Shown: positions 17,272-26,182 of the stretch, one piece after another
Numbering within the stretch: position 1 is the first letter of the stretch
Layout of the letters: every line of letters begins with the position of its first letter
Assembly (NCBI GenBank): GCA_000508965.1
Contig: BAHV02000010.1
Location: 248,001 to 312,000, forward strand
Length of the DNA stretch: 64,000 nt
DNA from: Dielma sp000508965
Lineage (GTDB): Bacteria; Bacillota_I; Bacilli_A; Erysipelotrichales; Erysipelotrichaceae
Direction: 5' to 3'
Made by a program: the position numbers and the translations under genes
Notes under the pieces: generated by a model
Told to the model about the DNA's origin: nothing
Databases searched by the model: none
The model's input: the letters and a program-made list of their open reading frames with translations, nothing else

Positions 17272-17688
17272 ATGCGGATTGATGGTATGTATACGCCGGT
17301 AAACATTATCGAGAGATACATCAATGAACATTCTCTTCCCCTTAACAGTGTTAATTTCTTAATCCTGTCTCTCGATTACAATATTGATCCATCATTTGCA
17401 TTGGCAACGTGGATCTTAGAAACGGGCAATGGCAGCTCAATGATGTGGATGCAGAACAATAATCCTGCCGGTATTAAATGCGGTGAGGATTACTGCAGTT
17501 ATCCATCTAAAGATGCAGGCTTGGCTCAGATGTTTAATTTATTAAATCAGTATGCAACTGGCAGTATCCCATGGATTGGTCAACGTACCACGATAAGAGA
17601 AATTCGTGAAGCTTGGAATCCGGAGAATGAGGACTGCTGGAAAATTTATGAGATCATGCTGCAGATAGCAGCGGAAAGGAGTACATAA
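17272..17688 (+). CDS. Small glucosaminidase-like peptidoglycan hydrolase
   Basis: 138 residues. The segment FALATWILETGNGSS followed by NNPAGIKCG matches the catalytic-Glu region of the glucosaminidase/lysozyme-like family (Glu near residue 50) that cleaves glycan strands. There is no signal peptide and no wall-binding domain, and the protein covers only the catalytic domain. Its position, among early genes and just after a small membrane protein, is far from the lysis cassette. The ribosome-binding site is poor; the start at 17272 is the first ATG. Its TAA overlaps the next ATG. Confidence 0.7.
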   Translation: MRIDGMYTPVNIIERYINEHSLPLNSVNFLILSLDYNIDPSFALATWILETGNGSSMMWMQNNNPAGIKCGEDYCSYPSKDAGLAQMFNLLNQYATGSIPWIGQRTTIREIREAWNPENEDCWKIYEIMLQIAAERST

Positions 17689-19004
17689 TGGAAAATATCA
17701 AGATCAATAAACTTGAGATTGAAAATGTAAAGCGTGTCAAAGCGGTCAAAATAGAACCATCACTATCAGGGTTGACGGTAGTAGGCGGTAAGAATAATCA
17801 GGGAAAGACATCTGTACTTGACTCGATTGCATGGGCGTTAGGTGGTAAAAAATATGAGCCGTCACAAGCCCAAAGAGAAGGATCTGTACTACCACCGACA
17901 CTGAAGGTACAGCTCTCAAACGGATTGATTGTAGAACGCAAAGGCAAGAACAGTGATCTGAAGGTCACTGACCCAAATGGAAGCAAAGGTGGTCAGCAGC
18001 TCCTCAATGAATTTGTTGAAGAACTGGCTATTGACTTACCAAAGTTTATGGAATCAACTGGCAAAGAAAAGGCACAGACATTATTAAAGATTATCGGTGT
18101 TGGTGATCAGTTGGTTAAGCTTGAGATCGAGGAACAGGAGCTGTATAACCAACGCAGAACGATTGGACAGATCGCTGATCAAAAGCAAAAGTATGCAGAT
18201 GAACAAGTTTTTTATCAGGAAGCTCCTAAGGAGTTGGTGTCTCCTTCAGAACTGATCAAGCAGCAACAAGATATTCTGGCACGTAATGGTGAGAATCAAA
18301 GAAAACGTGAAAAAGTAGAGCAGATCAAGTGGACAGTCAGCTCTTTGCAGTCTGAAGTGGCTGCTTTGGAAAAACAGCTGCAGAATAAAAAAATGAGTCT
18401 CGATCAAAGTATCAATGACTTGAACATTGCACAGATGGATGCCATAGATCTTCAGGATGAATCAACGGCAGAATTAGAAGCAAGTATCTCTGATATCGAT
18501 GAGATCAATCGTAAGGTACGAGCCAATCTGGATAAAGAAAAGGCTGAGGAAGATGCGAAGAATTATAAAGACCAATATGATTCATTGACTGCACAGATCA
18601 ACCAGATCCGTAATGCCAAGCTTGAACTACTTAATAAAGCGGACATGCCATTACCGGAGTTATCCGTTGAGAATGGCGAGCTGATCTATAAAGGGTATAA
18701 ATGGGATAACATGTCCGGCTCTGATCAGCTGAAGGTAGCAACTGCGATCGTTCGTAAGTTAAATCCTAAGTGTGGTTTTGTATTACTGGATAAATTGGAA
18801 CAGATGGATATCGATACCATGAATGAGTTTGGCCACTGGTTAGAACAGGAAGGGCTCCAGGCAATCGCCACTAGAGTTTCGACCGGTGATGAATGCAGCA
18901 TCATTATCGAAGACGGATATTCAGTGCAAAGAAAGCCGGCAATTATAAATCATGAATTTGAACAGCAGTTTGAAAAGAAAGAATGGAAGGTAGGTAGTTT
19001 CTAA
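17688..19004 (+). CDS. SMC/Rad50-like phage ATPase
   Basis: 438 residues. Walker A GGKNNQGKTS at 33-42 lies near the N-terminus, a central coiled coil spans ~140-320, and the C-terminal lobe has an SMC-like signature (MSGSDQLKVA) and Walker B (GFVLLDKLEQMD). This head-to-tail split around a coiled coil is that of RecN/SbcC/Rad50 proteins, but much shorter. In Bacillota siphophages such ATPases sit at the head of the recombination module, next to a Sak4-like ATPase and a DUF669 protein, as here. It probably handles DNA ends or assists annealing. It starts at the ATG overlapping the previous stop. Confidence 0.85.
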   Translation: MENIKINKLEIENVKRVKAVKIEPSLSGLTVVGGKNNQGKTSVLDSIAWALGGKKYEPSQAQREGSVLPPTLKVQLSNGLIVERKGKNSDLKVTDPNGSKGGQQLLNEFVEELAIDLPKFMESTGKEKAQTLLKIIGVGDQLVKLEIEEQELYNQRRTIGQIADQKQKYADEQVFYQEAPKELVSPSELIKQQQDILARNGENQRKREKVEQIKWTVSSLQSEVAALEKQLQNKKMSLDQSINDLNIAQMDAIDLQDESTAELEASISDIDEINRKVRANLDKEKAEEDAKNYKDQYDSLTAQINQIRNAKLELLNKADMPLPELSVENGELIYKGYKWDNMSGSDQLKVATAIVRKLNPKCGFVLLDKLEQMDIDTMNEFGHWLEQEGLQAIATRVSTGDECSIIIEDGYSVQRKPAIINHEFEQQFEKKEWKVGSF

Positions 19005-20068
19005 TGGAAATCATCAGAGGAAAATTACAGGCAGCACAAAAAACAGTTGTGTATGGTCCTGAAGGCATTGGTAAGTCCACATTCGCATCTCAGTTTCCGG
19101 AACCACTATTTATTGATACAGAAGGTTCCACAACCCATATGGATGTGGCACGACTGCCTAAACCGTCAAGCTGGACGATGCTGCTTGAAGAAGTGCGTTA
19201 TGTGATCAATACACCGGGTTTATGTAAAACGTTGGTTGTTGATACAGCAGATTGGGCTGAAGCTCTCTGTATCAGCGAGATATGCGCCAGAAATCATTGG
19301 TCAGGGATTGAAGACCCTGGCTATGGTAAGGGATATGTTTATTTAGCCGATGAATTCGGAAAGCTATTGAATTTATTAAGCGAGCTTACTGAACGAGGTA
19401 TTCATGTAGTAATTACAGCTCACGCCATGATGCGTAAGTTTGAACAGCCGGATGAGCTGGGCGCTTATGATCGGTGGGAATTGAAGCTTCAGAAAAAGAC
19501 AGCTCCATTAGTCAAAGAATGGGCGGATATGGTGTTGTTTGCTAACTACAAGACATTAGTTATCAATGTTGATGGGAAAGGTACTCAGAAGGGCAAGAAC
19601 AAGGCTCAGGGAGGCCAACGGATCATGTATACTTCCCATCATAGCTGCTGGGATGCGAAGAATCGTCATGGACTGCCTGAAGAAATGCCATTTGAATTTG
19701 TATCTATTGCTCATTTATATACAGCAATATCATCACCTATACAAACTCAGACAGCAGCAATTCAGCCAGTAAAAGAAGAATTTGATATCAATCAACAGTT
19801 TATGGATGGAATCGTAGAAGAGAGATCAGAGCCGGAAGCACAGACAATGGCCGTTGATTATACAGGGGTACCACAGGCATTAGTGGATCTGATGAAGAAA
19901 GATAACGTTGTTCCTGATGAGATCAGAAATGTTGTGAGTCAAAAGGGATATTATCCGTATAACACACCAATCGAGAATTATGATCCGGAATTTGTTAAGG
20001 GTGTACTCATTGGTGCTTGGCCACAAGTATTGGAAATGATTAAGCAAGAAAGAAAACTACCATTTTAA
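19004..20068 (+). CDS. Sak4-like RecA-fold ATPase (phage recombinase)
   Basis: 354 residues. Walker A GPEGIGKST at 18-26, Walker B LVVDTAD near 83, and a later VVITAH motif define the AAA_24/Sak4 family, RecA-like cores without the full RecA C-terminus. These proteins promote single-strand annealing with a partner single-strand-binding protein, here probably the DUF669 product. Its ATG overlaps the preceding stop. The C-terminal ~110 residues are a linker and an acidic tail. Confidence 0.85.
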   Translation: MEIIRGKLQAAQKTVVYGPEGIGKSTFASQFPEPLFIDTEGSTTHMDVARLPKPSSWTMLLEEVRYVINTPGLCKTLVVDTADWAEALCISEICARNHWSGIEDPGYGKGYVYLADEFGKLLNLLSELTERGIHVVITAHAMMRKFEQPDELGAYDRWELKLQKKTAPLVKEWADMVLFANYKTLVINVDGKGTQKGKNKAQGGQRIMYTSHHSCWDAKNRHGLPEEMPFEFVSIAHLYTAISSPIQTQTAAIQPVKEEFDINQQFMDGIVEERSEPEAQTMAVDYTGVPQALVDLMKKDNVVPDEIRNVVSQKGYYPYNTPIENYDPEFVKGVLIGAWPQVLEMIKQERKLPF

Positions 20069-20083
20069 GGAGGAAAAAAATAG

Positions 20084-20521
20084 ATGTCAGAAATTGAAAG
20101 AGAATTAGGATGGAACGATACCATTATGAAAGATGCGGATGAGTATGTCATCTTGCCAGCTGGAGATTATGATTTTGTTGTTGAAAGTTTAGAACGTGGA
20201 CGTCATGAAGGAAGTGAGAAACTTCCTCCATGTAATAAAGCAATATTGAATCTAAGAGTATATACACCTGATGGTGAAAAAGTAACAATCAAGCATAACC
20301 TTTTTCTACATACAAGAACAGAACCGATGGTGTCATCTTTCTTTTCATCCATTGGTCAGAAAAAGAAGGGTGAAAGAGTACCGATGAACTGGAATACAGT
20401 TCCAGGTTCAAGTGGCCGGTGCAAGATTGGAACGAAAGAATACAATGGTAACAAATATAATGAGGTTAAAAGATTTTATCCCAAAGAAGAGTCAAAAGGT
20501 TATGTTCCGGGCCAATTTTAA
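20084..20521 (+). CDS. DUF669 protein (single-stranded-DNA-binding-like)
   Basis: 145 residues matching DUF669: LPAGDYDFVVESLERG near residue 25, a beta-barrel-like middle (NKAILNLRVYT) and GRCKIGTKEYNGNKYNEVKRF near the end. DUF669 proteins accompany Sak4-type recombinases and are thought to bind single-stranded DNA. An AAGGAGG site precedes the ATG. Confidence 0.85.
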   Translation: MSEIERELGWNDTIMKDADEYVILPAGDYDFVVESLERGRHEGSEKLPPCNKAILNLRVYTPDGEKVTIKHNLFLHTRTEPMVSSFFSSIGQKKKGERVPMNWNTVPGSSGRCKIGTKEYNGNKYNEVKRFYPKEESKGYVPGQF

Positions 20522-20532
20522 GAGGCTAGATT

Positions 20533-22119
20533 ATGGAGTTAAGACCATATCAGCAGGAAGCTAAAGAGTCAATATTTAATGAGTGGAACAAGGGCGTTAA
20601 AAAGACGCTCCTTGTCTTACCCACCGGCTGCGGCAAAACAATCGTATTTGCCAAAGTCACGGAGGATTGCGTAAGTCAAGGGGATCGAGTATTGATCATG
20701 GCACACCGCGGTGAATTGTTAGATCAAGCTGCGGATAAGATACATCAAGCAACTGGCTTAGGATGTGCAACTGAAAAAGCAGAGGAATCATGCCGTAGCA
20801 GCTGGTATCGGATCGTCGTCGGATCGGTTCAAACATTGATGCGTGAGAAACGTCTGAACCAGTTTTCACAAGATTATTTTGATACGATCATCATTGATGA
20901 GGCGCATCACTGCTTGTCGAGTAGTTATCAAAGAGTGTTGGAACATTTTAGTGAAGCGAGAGTATTGGGAGTTACAGCAACACCTGACAGAGGTGATATG
21001 CGTAACTTAGGACAATATTTTGAAAGTCTTGCATATGAGTATACATTACCAAAAGCAATCAAAAGCGGATACCTAGTCCCTATCAAGGCACTTACGGTCC
21101 CGTTAAAGATGGATCTGTCCAGTGTTGGAGTCCAGTCTGGTGACTTTAAGGTAAGTGATATCGGGACAGTGTTAGATCCATATCTTTATCAGATTGCCGA
21201 TGAAATGTTGAAATATTGTAAGGATAGAAAAATTGTTGTGTTTTTACCTCTCGTTAAAACATCACAAAAGTTTAGAGATATCTTAAATGAAAAAGGATTT
21301 AAAGCTGCTGAAGTGAACGGTGAGAGCGGCGATCGTGCTGAAATCCTGAAAGATTTTGAAGAAGATAAATATAACGTATTATGCAACTCAATGCTGCTTA
21401 CAGAGGGATGGGACTGTCCATCCGTTGATTGTATCATCGTATTAAGACCAACAAAGGTGAGGAGCCTATATAGTCAGATGGTGGGTAGAGGCACGCGTCT
21501 CTCGGCCGGTAAGATCGATCTATTATTGTTGGACTTTTTATGGCATACGGAACGGCATGAACTCTGTCATCCAGCATCTCTCATTTGTGAGAGTGAAGAA
21601 GTAGCAAAGAAAATGACTGAGAATTTAGAACAGCAGCCAGGGATTGCATTTGATATTGAAGAAGCAGAAACGACTGCTGCCGATGATGTCATTAAACAGC
21701 GTGAAGAAACGCTGGCAAAAGAGCTTGCGGCAATGAAGCAACGGAAACGCAAGCTGGTAGATCCACTTCAATTTGAAATGAGCATACAAGCGGAGGATTT
21801 ATCAAACTATGTACCGTCCTTTGGCTGGGAAATGGCACCGCCGTCAGAAAAGCAGCAAGCAGCATTGGAAAAGCTGGGAATCTTGCCTGATCAGATCGAT
21901 AACGCCGGTAAGGCAGCGAAGCTGCTGGATCGGTTAGATAAGCGACGCAGGGAAGGGTTAGCAACACCGAAGCAGATCCGATTACTAGAAAACAAAGGCT
22001 TCCGTCATGTAGGCACATGGCAATTTGAAACAGCAAAGCATATGATTGATCGTATCGCTGCTGCCGGTTGGAAGGTGCCGCATGGGATTGATCCTCACGA
22101 ATATAAAGAAGGAGATTAA
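20533..22119 (+). CDS. SF2 DEAD/DEAH-box helicase
   Basis: 528 residues. Motif I LPTGCGKT (~29-36), motif II IIDEAHH (~118-124), motif III GVTATPDR (~144), and motif VI QMVGRGTRL (~318) are all present. These UvrB/type-III-Res-like helicases are standard in siphophage replication modules and probably unwind DNA at the origin or at forks. The C-terminal ~100 residues are helical and rich in Lys and Arg. AAGAGG precedes the ATG; the primase gene follows two bases after the stop. Confidence 0.92.
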   Translation: MELRPYQQEAKESIFNEWNKGVKKTLLVLPTGCGKTIVFAKVTEDCVSQGDRVLIMAHRGELLDQAADKIHQATGLGCATEKAEESCRSSWYRIVVGSVQTLMREKRLNQFSQDYFDTIIIDEAHHCLSSSYQRVLEHFSEARVLGVTATPDRGDMRNLGQYFESLAYEYTLPKAIKSGYLVPIKALTVPLKMDLSSVGVQSGDFKVSDIGTVLDPYLYQIADEMLKYCKDRKIVVFLPLVKTSQKFRDILNEKGFKAAEVNGESGDRAEILKDFEEDKYNVLCNSMLLTEGWDCPSVDCIIVLRPTKVRSLYSQMVGRGTRLSAGKIDLLLLDFLWHTERHELCHPASLICESEEVAKKMTENLEQQPGIAFDIEEAETTAADDVIKQREETLAKELAAMKQRKRKLVDPLQFEMSIQAEDLSNYVPSFGWEMAPPSEKQQAALEKLGILPDQIDNAGKAAKLLDRLDKRRREGLATPKQIRLLENKGFRHVGTWQFETAKHMIDRIAAAGWKVPHGIDPHEYKEGD

Positions 22120-22121
22120 TC

Positions 22122-24347
22122 ATGGAACGCACTGATTTGCTGGAAATTCTAAAGCACATTGATCCATCGCAATTAAATTATCAGGAATGGGTCAATGTAG
22201 GTATGGCATTGAAACATGAAGGCTATACAGCCAGTGATTGGGATTTCTGGAGCCAGAACGATCCTGCTCGATATCATGCTGCTGAATGTTTTAAAAAATG
22301 GGATACATTTAAGGGCACAGGAACACCAGTCACAGGCGGCACAATCGTACAGCTGGCCAAAGACCAAGGATGGGTCTTTGAAGCTTCTGAAAGTTGTGCT
22401 CTTGATTGGAATGATACGATTTACCGAGACGAGCTTATTGTCTTAGATAAAAACTGGGTTGAAGGAAAAGAAATCAAGGAGCCTGATCATTGGAATCCGG
22501 TGCATGAGTTGATAAAGTATTTGGAAACACTCTTTGACTCATCAGAGAATGTCGGGTATGTGACAAGAAGCTGGGAGAAAGACGGTAAATACATGCCATC
22601 AAAAGGCTGCGTGGATCGTACTGCCGGCCAGCTCATCGAATTACTGAATAAGTGTCATGGCGATATTGGCTCTGTCTTAGGTGACTATAATGAGACTGCA
22701 GGAGCATGGATTCGATTCAATCCGATGGATGGCAAGGGTGTTAAAAATGACAATGTAACAGATTTTAGGTATGCCTTAGTTGAATCAGACTCTATGGATC
22801 TTGAAAAACAGAATGCCATTATCAGAGAGCTTGAATTACCAGTGGCATGTCTTGTATATAGTGGAAAAAAGAGTATTCACGCCATCGTTCGTGTTGATGC
22901 TGCCGATTATGCGGAATACAGAAAACGAGTTGATTATCTTTATACAGTATGTAAGAAGAATGGTCTTGAGATCGATCAGCAGAATAAGAATCCAAGTCGT
23001 TTATCACGAATGCCTGGTGTCATGCGGAACGGTAAAAAGCAGTTTCTCATGGATACGAATATTGGTAAAGAATCATGGAATGAATGGCAGGAATGGATCG
23101 AGTCAGTCAATGATGATCTTCCGGAGCCGGAAAGTTTGAATGAGTATTGGAATGATCTGCCGGCACTGGCGCCATCACTGATTGATGGTGTACTGAGGCA
23201 GGGACACAAGATGCTGATTGCAGGCCCATCTAAGGCAGGAAAATCATTTGCATTGATTGAGATGTGTATTGCCATCGCAGAGGGGAAGAAATGGTTCAAC
23301 TGGCCCTGCGCGAAAGGTAAGGTGCTCTATGTCAATTTAGAGCTTGACCGAGCCAGCTGCTTACATCGATTCAAGGATGTTTATACATCCCTCGAATGGC
23401 CAGCGGAAAGTCTTTCTAACATCGATATCTGGAACTTGAGAGGTAAGTCTATTCCTATGGATAAATTGGCGCCTAAGCTGATCAGAAGGGCCGCTAAAAA
23501 GAATTACATCGCTATCGTGATTGACCCGATCTATAAGGTCATTACCGGTGATGAGAACAGTGCGGATCAGATGGCCAACTTCTGTAACCAGTTTGACAAG
23601 GTATGTACTGAGTTAGGCTGCGCCGTCATCTACTGTCATCATCATAGTAAGGGTAGTCAAGGCAGCAAGCGTTCAATGGATAGAGCTAGTGGCTCAGGAG
23701 TGTTTGCACGTGATCCTGATGCACTGCTAGATTTGATAGAACTAGAAATCAGCGAAGACACATTGAAACAGGAAAGTAATAAAGCGGTGTGCCGGTTGTG
23801 CATGAGCTGGTTGAAGAAGTACGGTAAAGAAGACCTAGCATCACAGGATGATGAATGTAGTGAAACTCAGATGCTGGGCATCTGCCGTATAAATCTAAAG
23901 GAAGTTTATGAAAGCATCATCGAAGAAGTTGCGGAAGTCCGTAAAAAAGTCGAAGCAATGACGGCATGGCGCATTGAAGGAACGCTGAGAGAGTTTCCTA
24001 AATTCGCACCGGTAAATCTATGGTTTGATTATCCAGTGCATCGCGTGGATCGTATTGGTACGCTTAAGGACATCCAGTTGGATGATGCTAATTACCGCAG
24101 TAAGAAAAAGAGTACGGTGTCGGTTGAAGACAAACAATTGAAAAAACAATCAGAATTGGAAAGTGCATTTACGTTTTGCGACAGCGAAGAAAACGGCGAA
24201 GTATCTGTCTCTGATTTGATTGCCCATATCGGTAAAAGTAGAAACTATGTTAAAGATTTAATTGATGCAAATCCGAATTATGAAAGAGATAGAAAGGGCA
24301 TGGTCAGAAAGTTGTCAAAGTGTCAAAAACAAAAAAATGACATGTGA
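22122..24347 (+). CDS. Primase-helicase (PriCT, prim-pol-like and RepA-type ATPase)
   Basis: 741 residues. The N-terminal ~75 residues match a PriCT-2 module (LNYEEWVNVGMAL-like with WDTFKGTG). The middle resembles an archaeo-eukaryotic-type primase: acidic ALVESDS near residue 218, SGKKSIHAIVRV near 248 and NPSRLSRMPG near 290. The C-terminal half is a RepA-like hexameric ATPase with Walker A GPSKAGKSF near 368 and a later YCHHHSKG. It probably primes and unwinds at the phage origin. The iteron cluster directly after its stop supports that role. Confidence 0.85.
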   Translation: MERTDLLEILKHIDPSQLNYQEWVNVGMALKHEGYTASDWDFWSQNDPARYHAAECFKKWDTFKGTGTPVTGGTIVQLAKDQGWVFEASESCALDWNDTIYRDELIVLDKNWVEGKEIKEPDHWNPVHELIKYLETLFDSSENVGYVTRSWEKDGKYMPSKGCVDRTAGQLIELLNKCHGDIGSVLGDYNETAGAWIRFNPMDGKGVKNDNVTDFRYALVESDSMDLEKQNAIIRELELPVACLVYSGKKSIHAIVRVDAADYAEYRKRVDYLYTVCKKNGLEIDQQNKNPSRLSRMPGVMRNGKKQFLMDTNIGKESWNEWQEWIESVNDDLPEPESLNEYWNDLPALAPSLIDGVLRQGHKMLIAGPSKAGKSFALIEMCIAIAEGKKWFNWPCAKGKVLYVNLELDRASCLHRFKDVYTSLEWPAESLSNIDIWNLRGKSIPMDKLAPKLIRRAAKKNYIAIVIDPIYKVITGDENSADQMANFCNQFDKVCTELGCAVIYCHHHSKGSQGSKRSMDRASGSGVFARDPDALLDLIELEISEDTLKQESNKAVCRLCMSWLKKYGKEDLASQDDECSETQMLGICRINLKEVYESIIEEVAEVRKKVEAMTAWRIEGTLREFPKFAPVNLWFDYPVHRVDRIGTLKDIQLDDANYRSKKKSTVSVEDKQLKKQSELESAFTFCDSEENGEVSVSDLIAHIGKSRNYVKDLIDANPNYERDRKGMVRKLSKCQKQKNDM

Positions 24348-24545
24348 CACTTGGGGTGTCAAAGTGTCAAAAAACATAATTTGACATGTGACATTAAGGT
24401 GTCAAAAAAGGTGTCAAAGTGTCAATTGACATCTATCTAAATGGCGCGGTGGGGTGTCAAAAAATGGGGTGTCATAACCCCCTCTAAAGAGGGGGGTTAT
24501 GACACACACCCACTTTTGACAGCCACACCCTTTGGATTTTTTGAC
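24313..24545 (+). repeat. TGTCAAA iteron cluster, candidate replication origin
   Basis: Exact TGTCAAA occurs on the plus strand at 24313, 24321, 24357, 24365, 24400, 24412 and 24455, with near copies at 24420 and 24470. The reverse form TTTGACA occurs at 24380, 24515 and 24539. Three doublets have an 8-base period (24313/24321, 24357/24365, 24412/24420). The cluster begins in the last codons of the primase gene and fills the 237-base gap after it. Such clusters beside initiator genes usually mark origins. Confidence 0.65.
24469..24505 (+). repeat. Long GC-rich hairpin within the iteron region
   Basis: GTGTCATAACCCCCTCT (24469-24485) pairs with the complementary arm ending at 24505, giving a ~17-bp stem with one extra G in the right arm and a tiny AA loop. 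No T-run follows, so a role as an origin structure is more likely than a terminator. Confidence 0.6.
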
Positions 24546-24584
24546 AGGTGATATAAAAAAAACGAGAAAAGGAGAGTGTAACGT

Positions 24585-24782
24585 ATGACAATAGCATGTA
24601 TGCCATTGGTAACAAATATACCCAAGCCAAGAGATCGAGGATGGGTCATGAAAAAGTGCCCGGTTTGCGGTTGCGATTGTTGGGAAAGCAGCACGCTCAG
24701 AAATAGTCTGCGTGTTGGTATCATCAAAGAAGCAGCCTGTACGGAATGCGCATTAAAGGCAATGGGACAATCACATGACTGA
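24585..24782 (+). CDS. Small zinc-ribbon protein
   Basis: 65 residues with a CPVCGCDCW knuckle near residue 25 and a CTEC knuckle near 54, together a likely zinc-binding site. AAAGGAGAG precedes the ATG. It overlaps the RusA gene by 8 bases, so the two are co-translated. Function unknown. Confidence 0.65.
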   Translation: MTIACMPLVTNIPKPRDRGWVMKKCPVCGCDCWESSTLRNSLRVGIIKEAACTECALKAMGQSHD

Positions 24783-25155
24783 GTTCTTTCTGGTAATGGA
24801 ACCACCAACAGCGACTGCTCAGCAGCATCAGATCAGTAACGGAAGATTCTACGATCCGCCGAATGTTAAAGCTGCCAGAGAAAAACTGACATCACATTTG
24901 GCAAAGCACATACCTGACAAGCCGTATACCGGTCCTGTAGAGTTGGTTGCTAAATGGTGTTTCCCACTCACCGGCAAGCACACAGACGGTGAATGGAAAT
25001 ACACGAGACCGGATACAGACAATCTGCAGAAGCTGCTTAAAGATTGTATGACAAAGTGTGGTTATTGGAGAGATGATGCTCTTGTATGCCGTGAGATCAT
25101 CGAGAAGTTTTGGTCAGAAATGCCTGGCATTTATATCCGAATTGCAGAAATTTGA
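24775..25155 (+). CDS. rusA: RusA-family Holliday junction resolvase
   Basis: 126 residues. The diagnostic segment RPDTDNLQKLLKDCM followed by GYWRDDALV carries the conserved acidic residues that bind metal in RusA, together with the basic region before it. RusA cuts four-way junctions in phage recombination and replication intermediates, freeing DNA for packaging. Length is normal. Location after the recombination module and before the late regulator is typical. Confidence 0.92.
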   Translation: MTEFFLVMEPPTATAQQHQISNGRFYDPPNVKAAREKLTSHLAKHIPDKPYTGPVELVAKWCFPLTGKHTDGEWKYTRPDTDNLQKLLKDCMTKCGYWRDDALVCREIIEKFWSEMPGIYIRIAEI

Positions 25156-25164
25156 GGAGGATAC

Positions 25165-25344
25165 ATGAAAAGAAAATGCAGTATGTGTGGCGAATATAAG
25201 GACACCACACAGTTTAGGTATATGAACACATTGAAGCGATACAATTGCTACTGCAGGGAATGCGAAAAATGGTACATGAAGCAGTATGGTCGAATCAGAT
25301 ATGAACGAGAGAAAGCGAGGCGGTTAGCTAATGAAAAGAATTAA
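25165..25344 (+). CDS. Small zinc-finger-like protein (59 aa)
   Basis: 59 residues; cysteines in CSMC (residues 5-8) and YCREC (near 29-33) form a likely zinc site, followed by a basic helix. GAGGAGG precedes the ATG. It overlaps the next gene by 14 bases. Probably DNA- or RNA-binding, but unproven. Confidence 0.6.
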   Translation: MKRKCSMCGEYKDTTQFRYMNTLKRYNCYCRECEKWYMKQYGRIRYEREKARRLANEKN

Positions 25345-25522
25345 AGAAGGCAACTACGTCAATGGCTGTAGAGTCGAAATGGTCGAAGTTATAAACAAAG
25401 AGCCTCATTACTTGATCGCTTATTTTGACTGGGGAGCTAATAAACCTCAGAGTCGATGGCTGCCTGAGCATTTGGTGAATAGTTTTGTATCAGCTGAAGA
25501 TTTTGAAAAGATTAAACGATAG
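25331..25522 (+). CDS. Hypothetical phage protein (63 aa)
   Basis: 63 residues, beta-rich start and a helical end (SAEDFEKIKR). Not recognised. The ATG overlaps the preceding frame; its ribosome-binding site (GAGGCGG) is moderate. Position suggests a delayed-early accessory gene. Confidence 0.55.
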   Translation: MKRIKEGNYVNGCRVEMVEVINKEPHYLIAYFDWGANKPQSRWLPEHLVNSFVSAEDFEKIKR

Positions 25523-25531
25523 GAGGATGCG

Positions 25532-25957
25532 ATGCTGACCGAAAAAGACAAGATTGAGCAGTTCAAGCGTGACTTACGCAGCTATACATACCATCAAAAG
25601 AAAGCAATGGAGATTGATGAAAAGCTAGAAGAGCTCTCTGTTAAGATGCAGGGAATTAGTTCACCGTCAACAAAAGAAATTATCCTAGAGAATGCCGGCA
25701 ATCCCTATGGTGAAAGAAAACTTGAACTGCTGATGGAAGAAGGGGAGCTTGTAAAGGAACGTAATAAGCATTTGGCCGAGATACAAAGGATGGATGAAGC
25801 TTTGAAGTTGATGAAAAAAGAGGAACGAGATATTCTTGTGCAAGTATATATTGAAAAGATAAGATATGATAATGTTGCACAAAATTCAAATAGATCAAGA
25901 ACAGCATTATTCAGAGATATTAATCAATCAATTTTAAAAATCATGAATAAATTATAA
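25532..25957 (+). CDS. ArpU/sigma-70-like late-gene regulator
   Basis: 141 residues. A helical N-terminal half with coiled-coil character is followed by KKEERDILVQVYIEKIRYDN and SRTALFRDINQSILKIM, the region-4-like helix-turn-helix of ArpU/DUF1492 phage regulators. Proteins of this type switch on the late operon and sit just before the terminase genes, as here. An extended -10 promoter lies immediately downstream and is a candidate target. AGGAGG precedes the ATG. Confidence 0.8.
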   Translation: MLTEKDKIEQFKRDLRSYTYHQKKAMEIDEKLEELSVKMQGISSPSTKEIILENAGNPYGERKLELLMEEGELVKERNKHLAEIQRMDEALKLMKKEERDILVQVYIEKIRYDNVAQNSNRSRTALFRDINQSILKIMNKL

Positions 25958-25983
25958 GTTGGTACTCATTCCGCAAAATTTCG

Positions 25984-25992
25984 TGTTATTAT
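25984..25992 (+). promoter_or_regulatory. Extended -10 promoter, probable late promoter
   Basis: TGTTATTAT (25984-25992) is an extended -10 element with no clear -35 box, which fits activator-dependent transcription. It directly follows the ArpU-like gene and precedes a structured leader. Confidence 0.5.
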
Positions 25993-25998
25993 GATAGT

Positions 25999-26153
25999 AT
26001 GAATTAGCAAGGAACAGTTCTCCCCCATATTACTTGCCTTGCTGATTCTCAAAATTACATAGCAATAGAGACTCTACGGAGCCTATTGCGTAAAAGCATC
26101 TATATCGGCTATATACTGAAATGTGTATGGTACGGGCATAGATGCTTTTATTT
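25999..26153 (+). ncRNA. Candidate three-hairpin structured RNA before the late genes
   Basis: GAATTAGCAAGG (26001-26012) pairs with CCTTGCTGATTC (26037-26048), 12 bp with one G-U. GCAATAG (26062-26068) pairs with CTATTGC (26083-26089), with an inner CTC/GAG. AAAAGCATCTAT (26092-26103) pairs with ATAGATGCTTTT (26138-26149), 12 bp perfect and followed by TTTT, a terminator. No start codon with a ribosome-binding site occurs inside. A promoter lies just upstream, so a discrete RNA of about 150 nt is plausible. Confidence 0.55.
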
Positions 26154-26182
26154 TACCAAAACGACAATAGGAGGTGATGGAT

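Noticed and set aside
24469..24505. Terminator after the primase-helicase gene
   Set aside because: A strong GC stem with no T-run and lying in the iteron cluster; an origin structure is more plausible.
24313..24545. CRISPR array
   Set aside because: Repeat units are only 7-8 bases, occur in both orientations and have irregular spacing; no cas genes are present.
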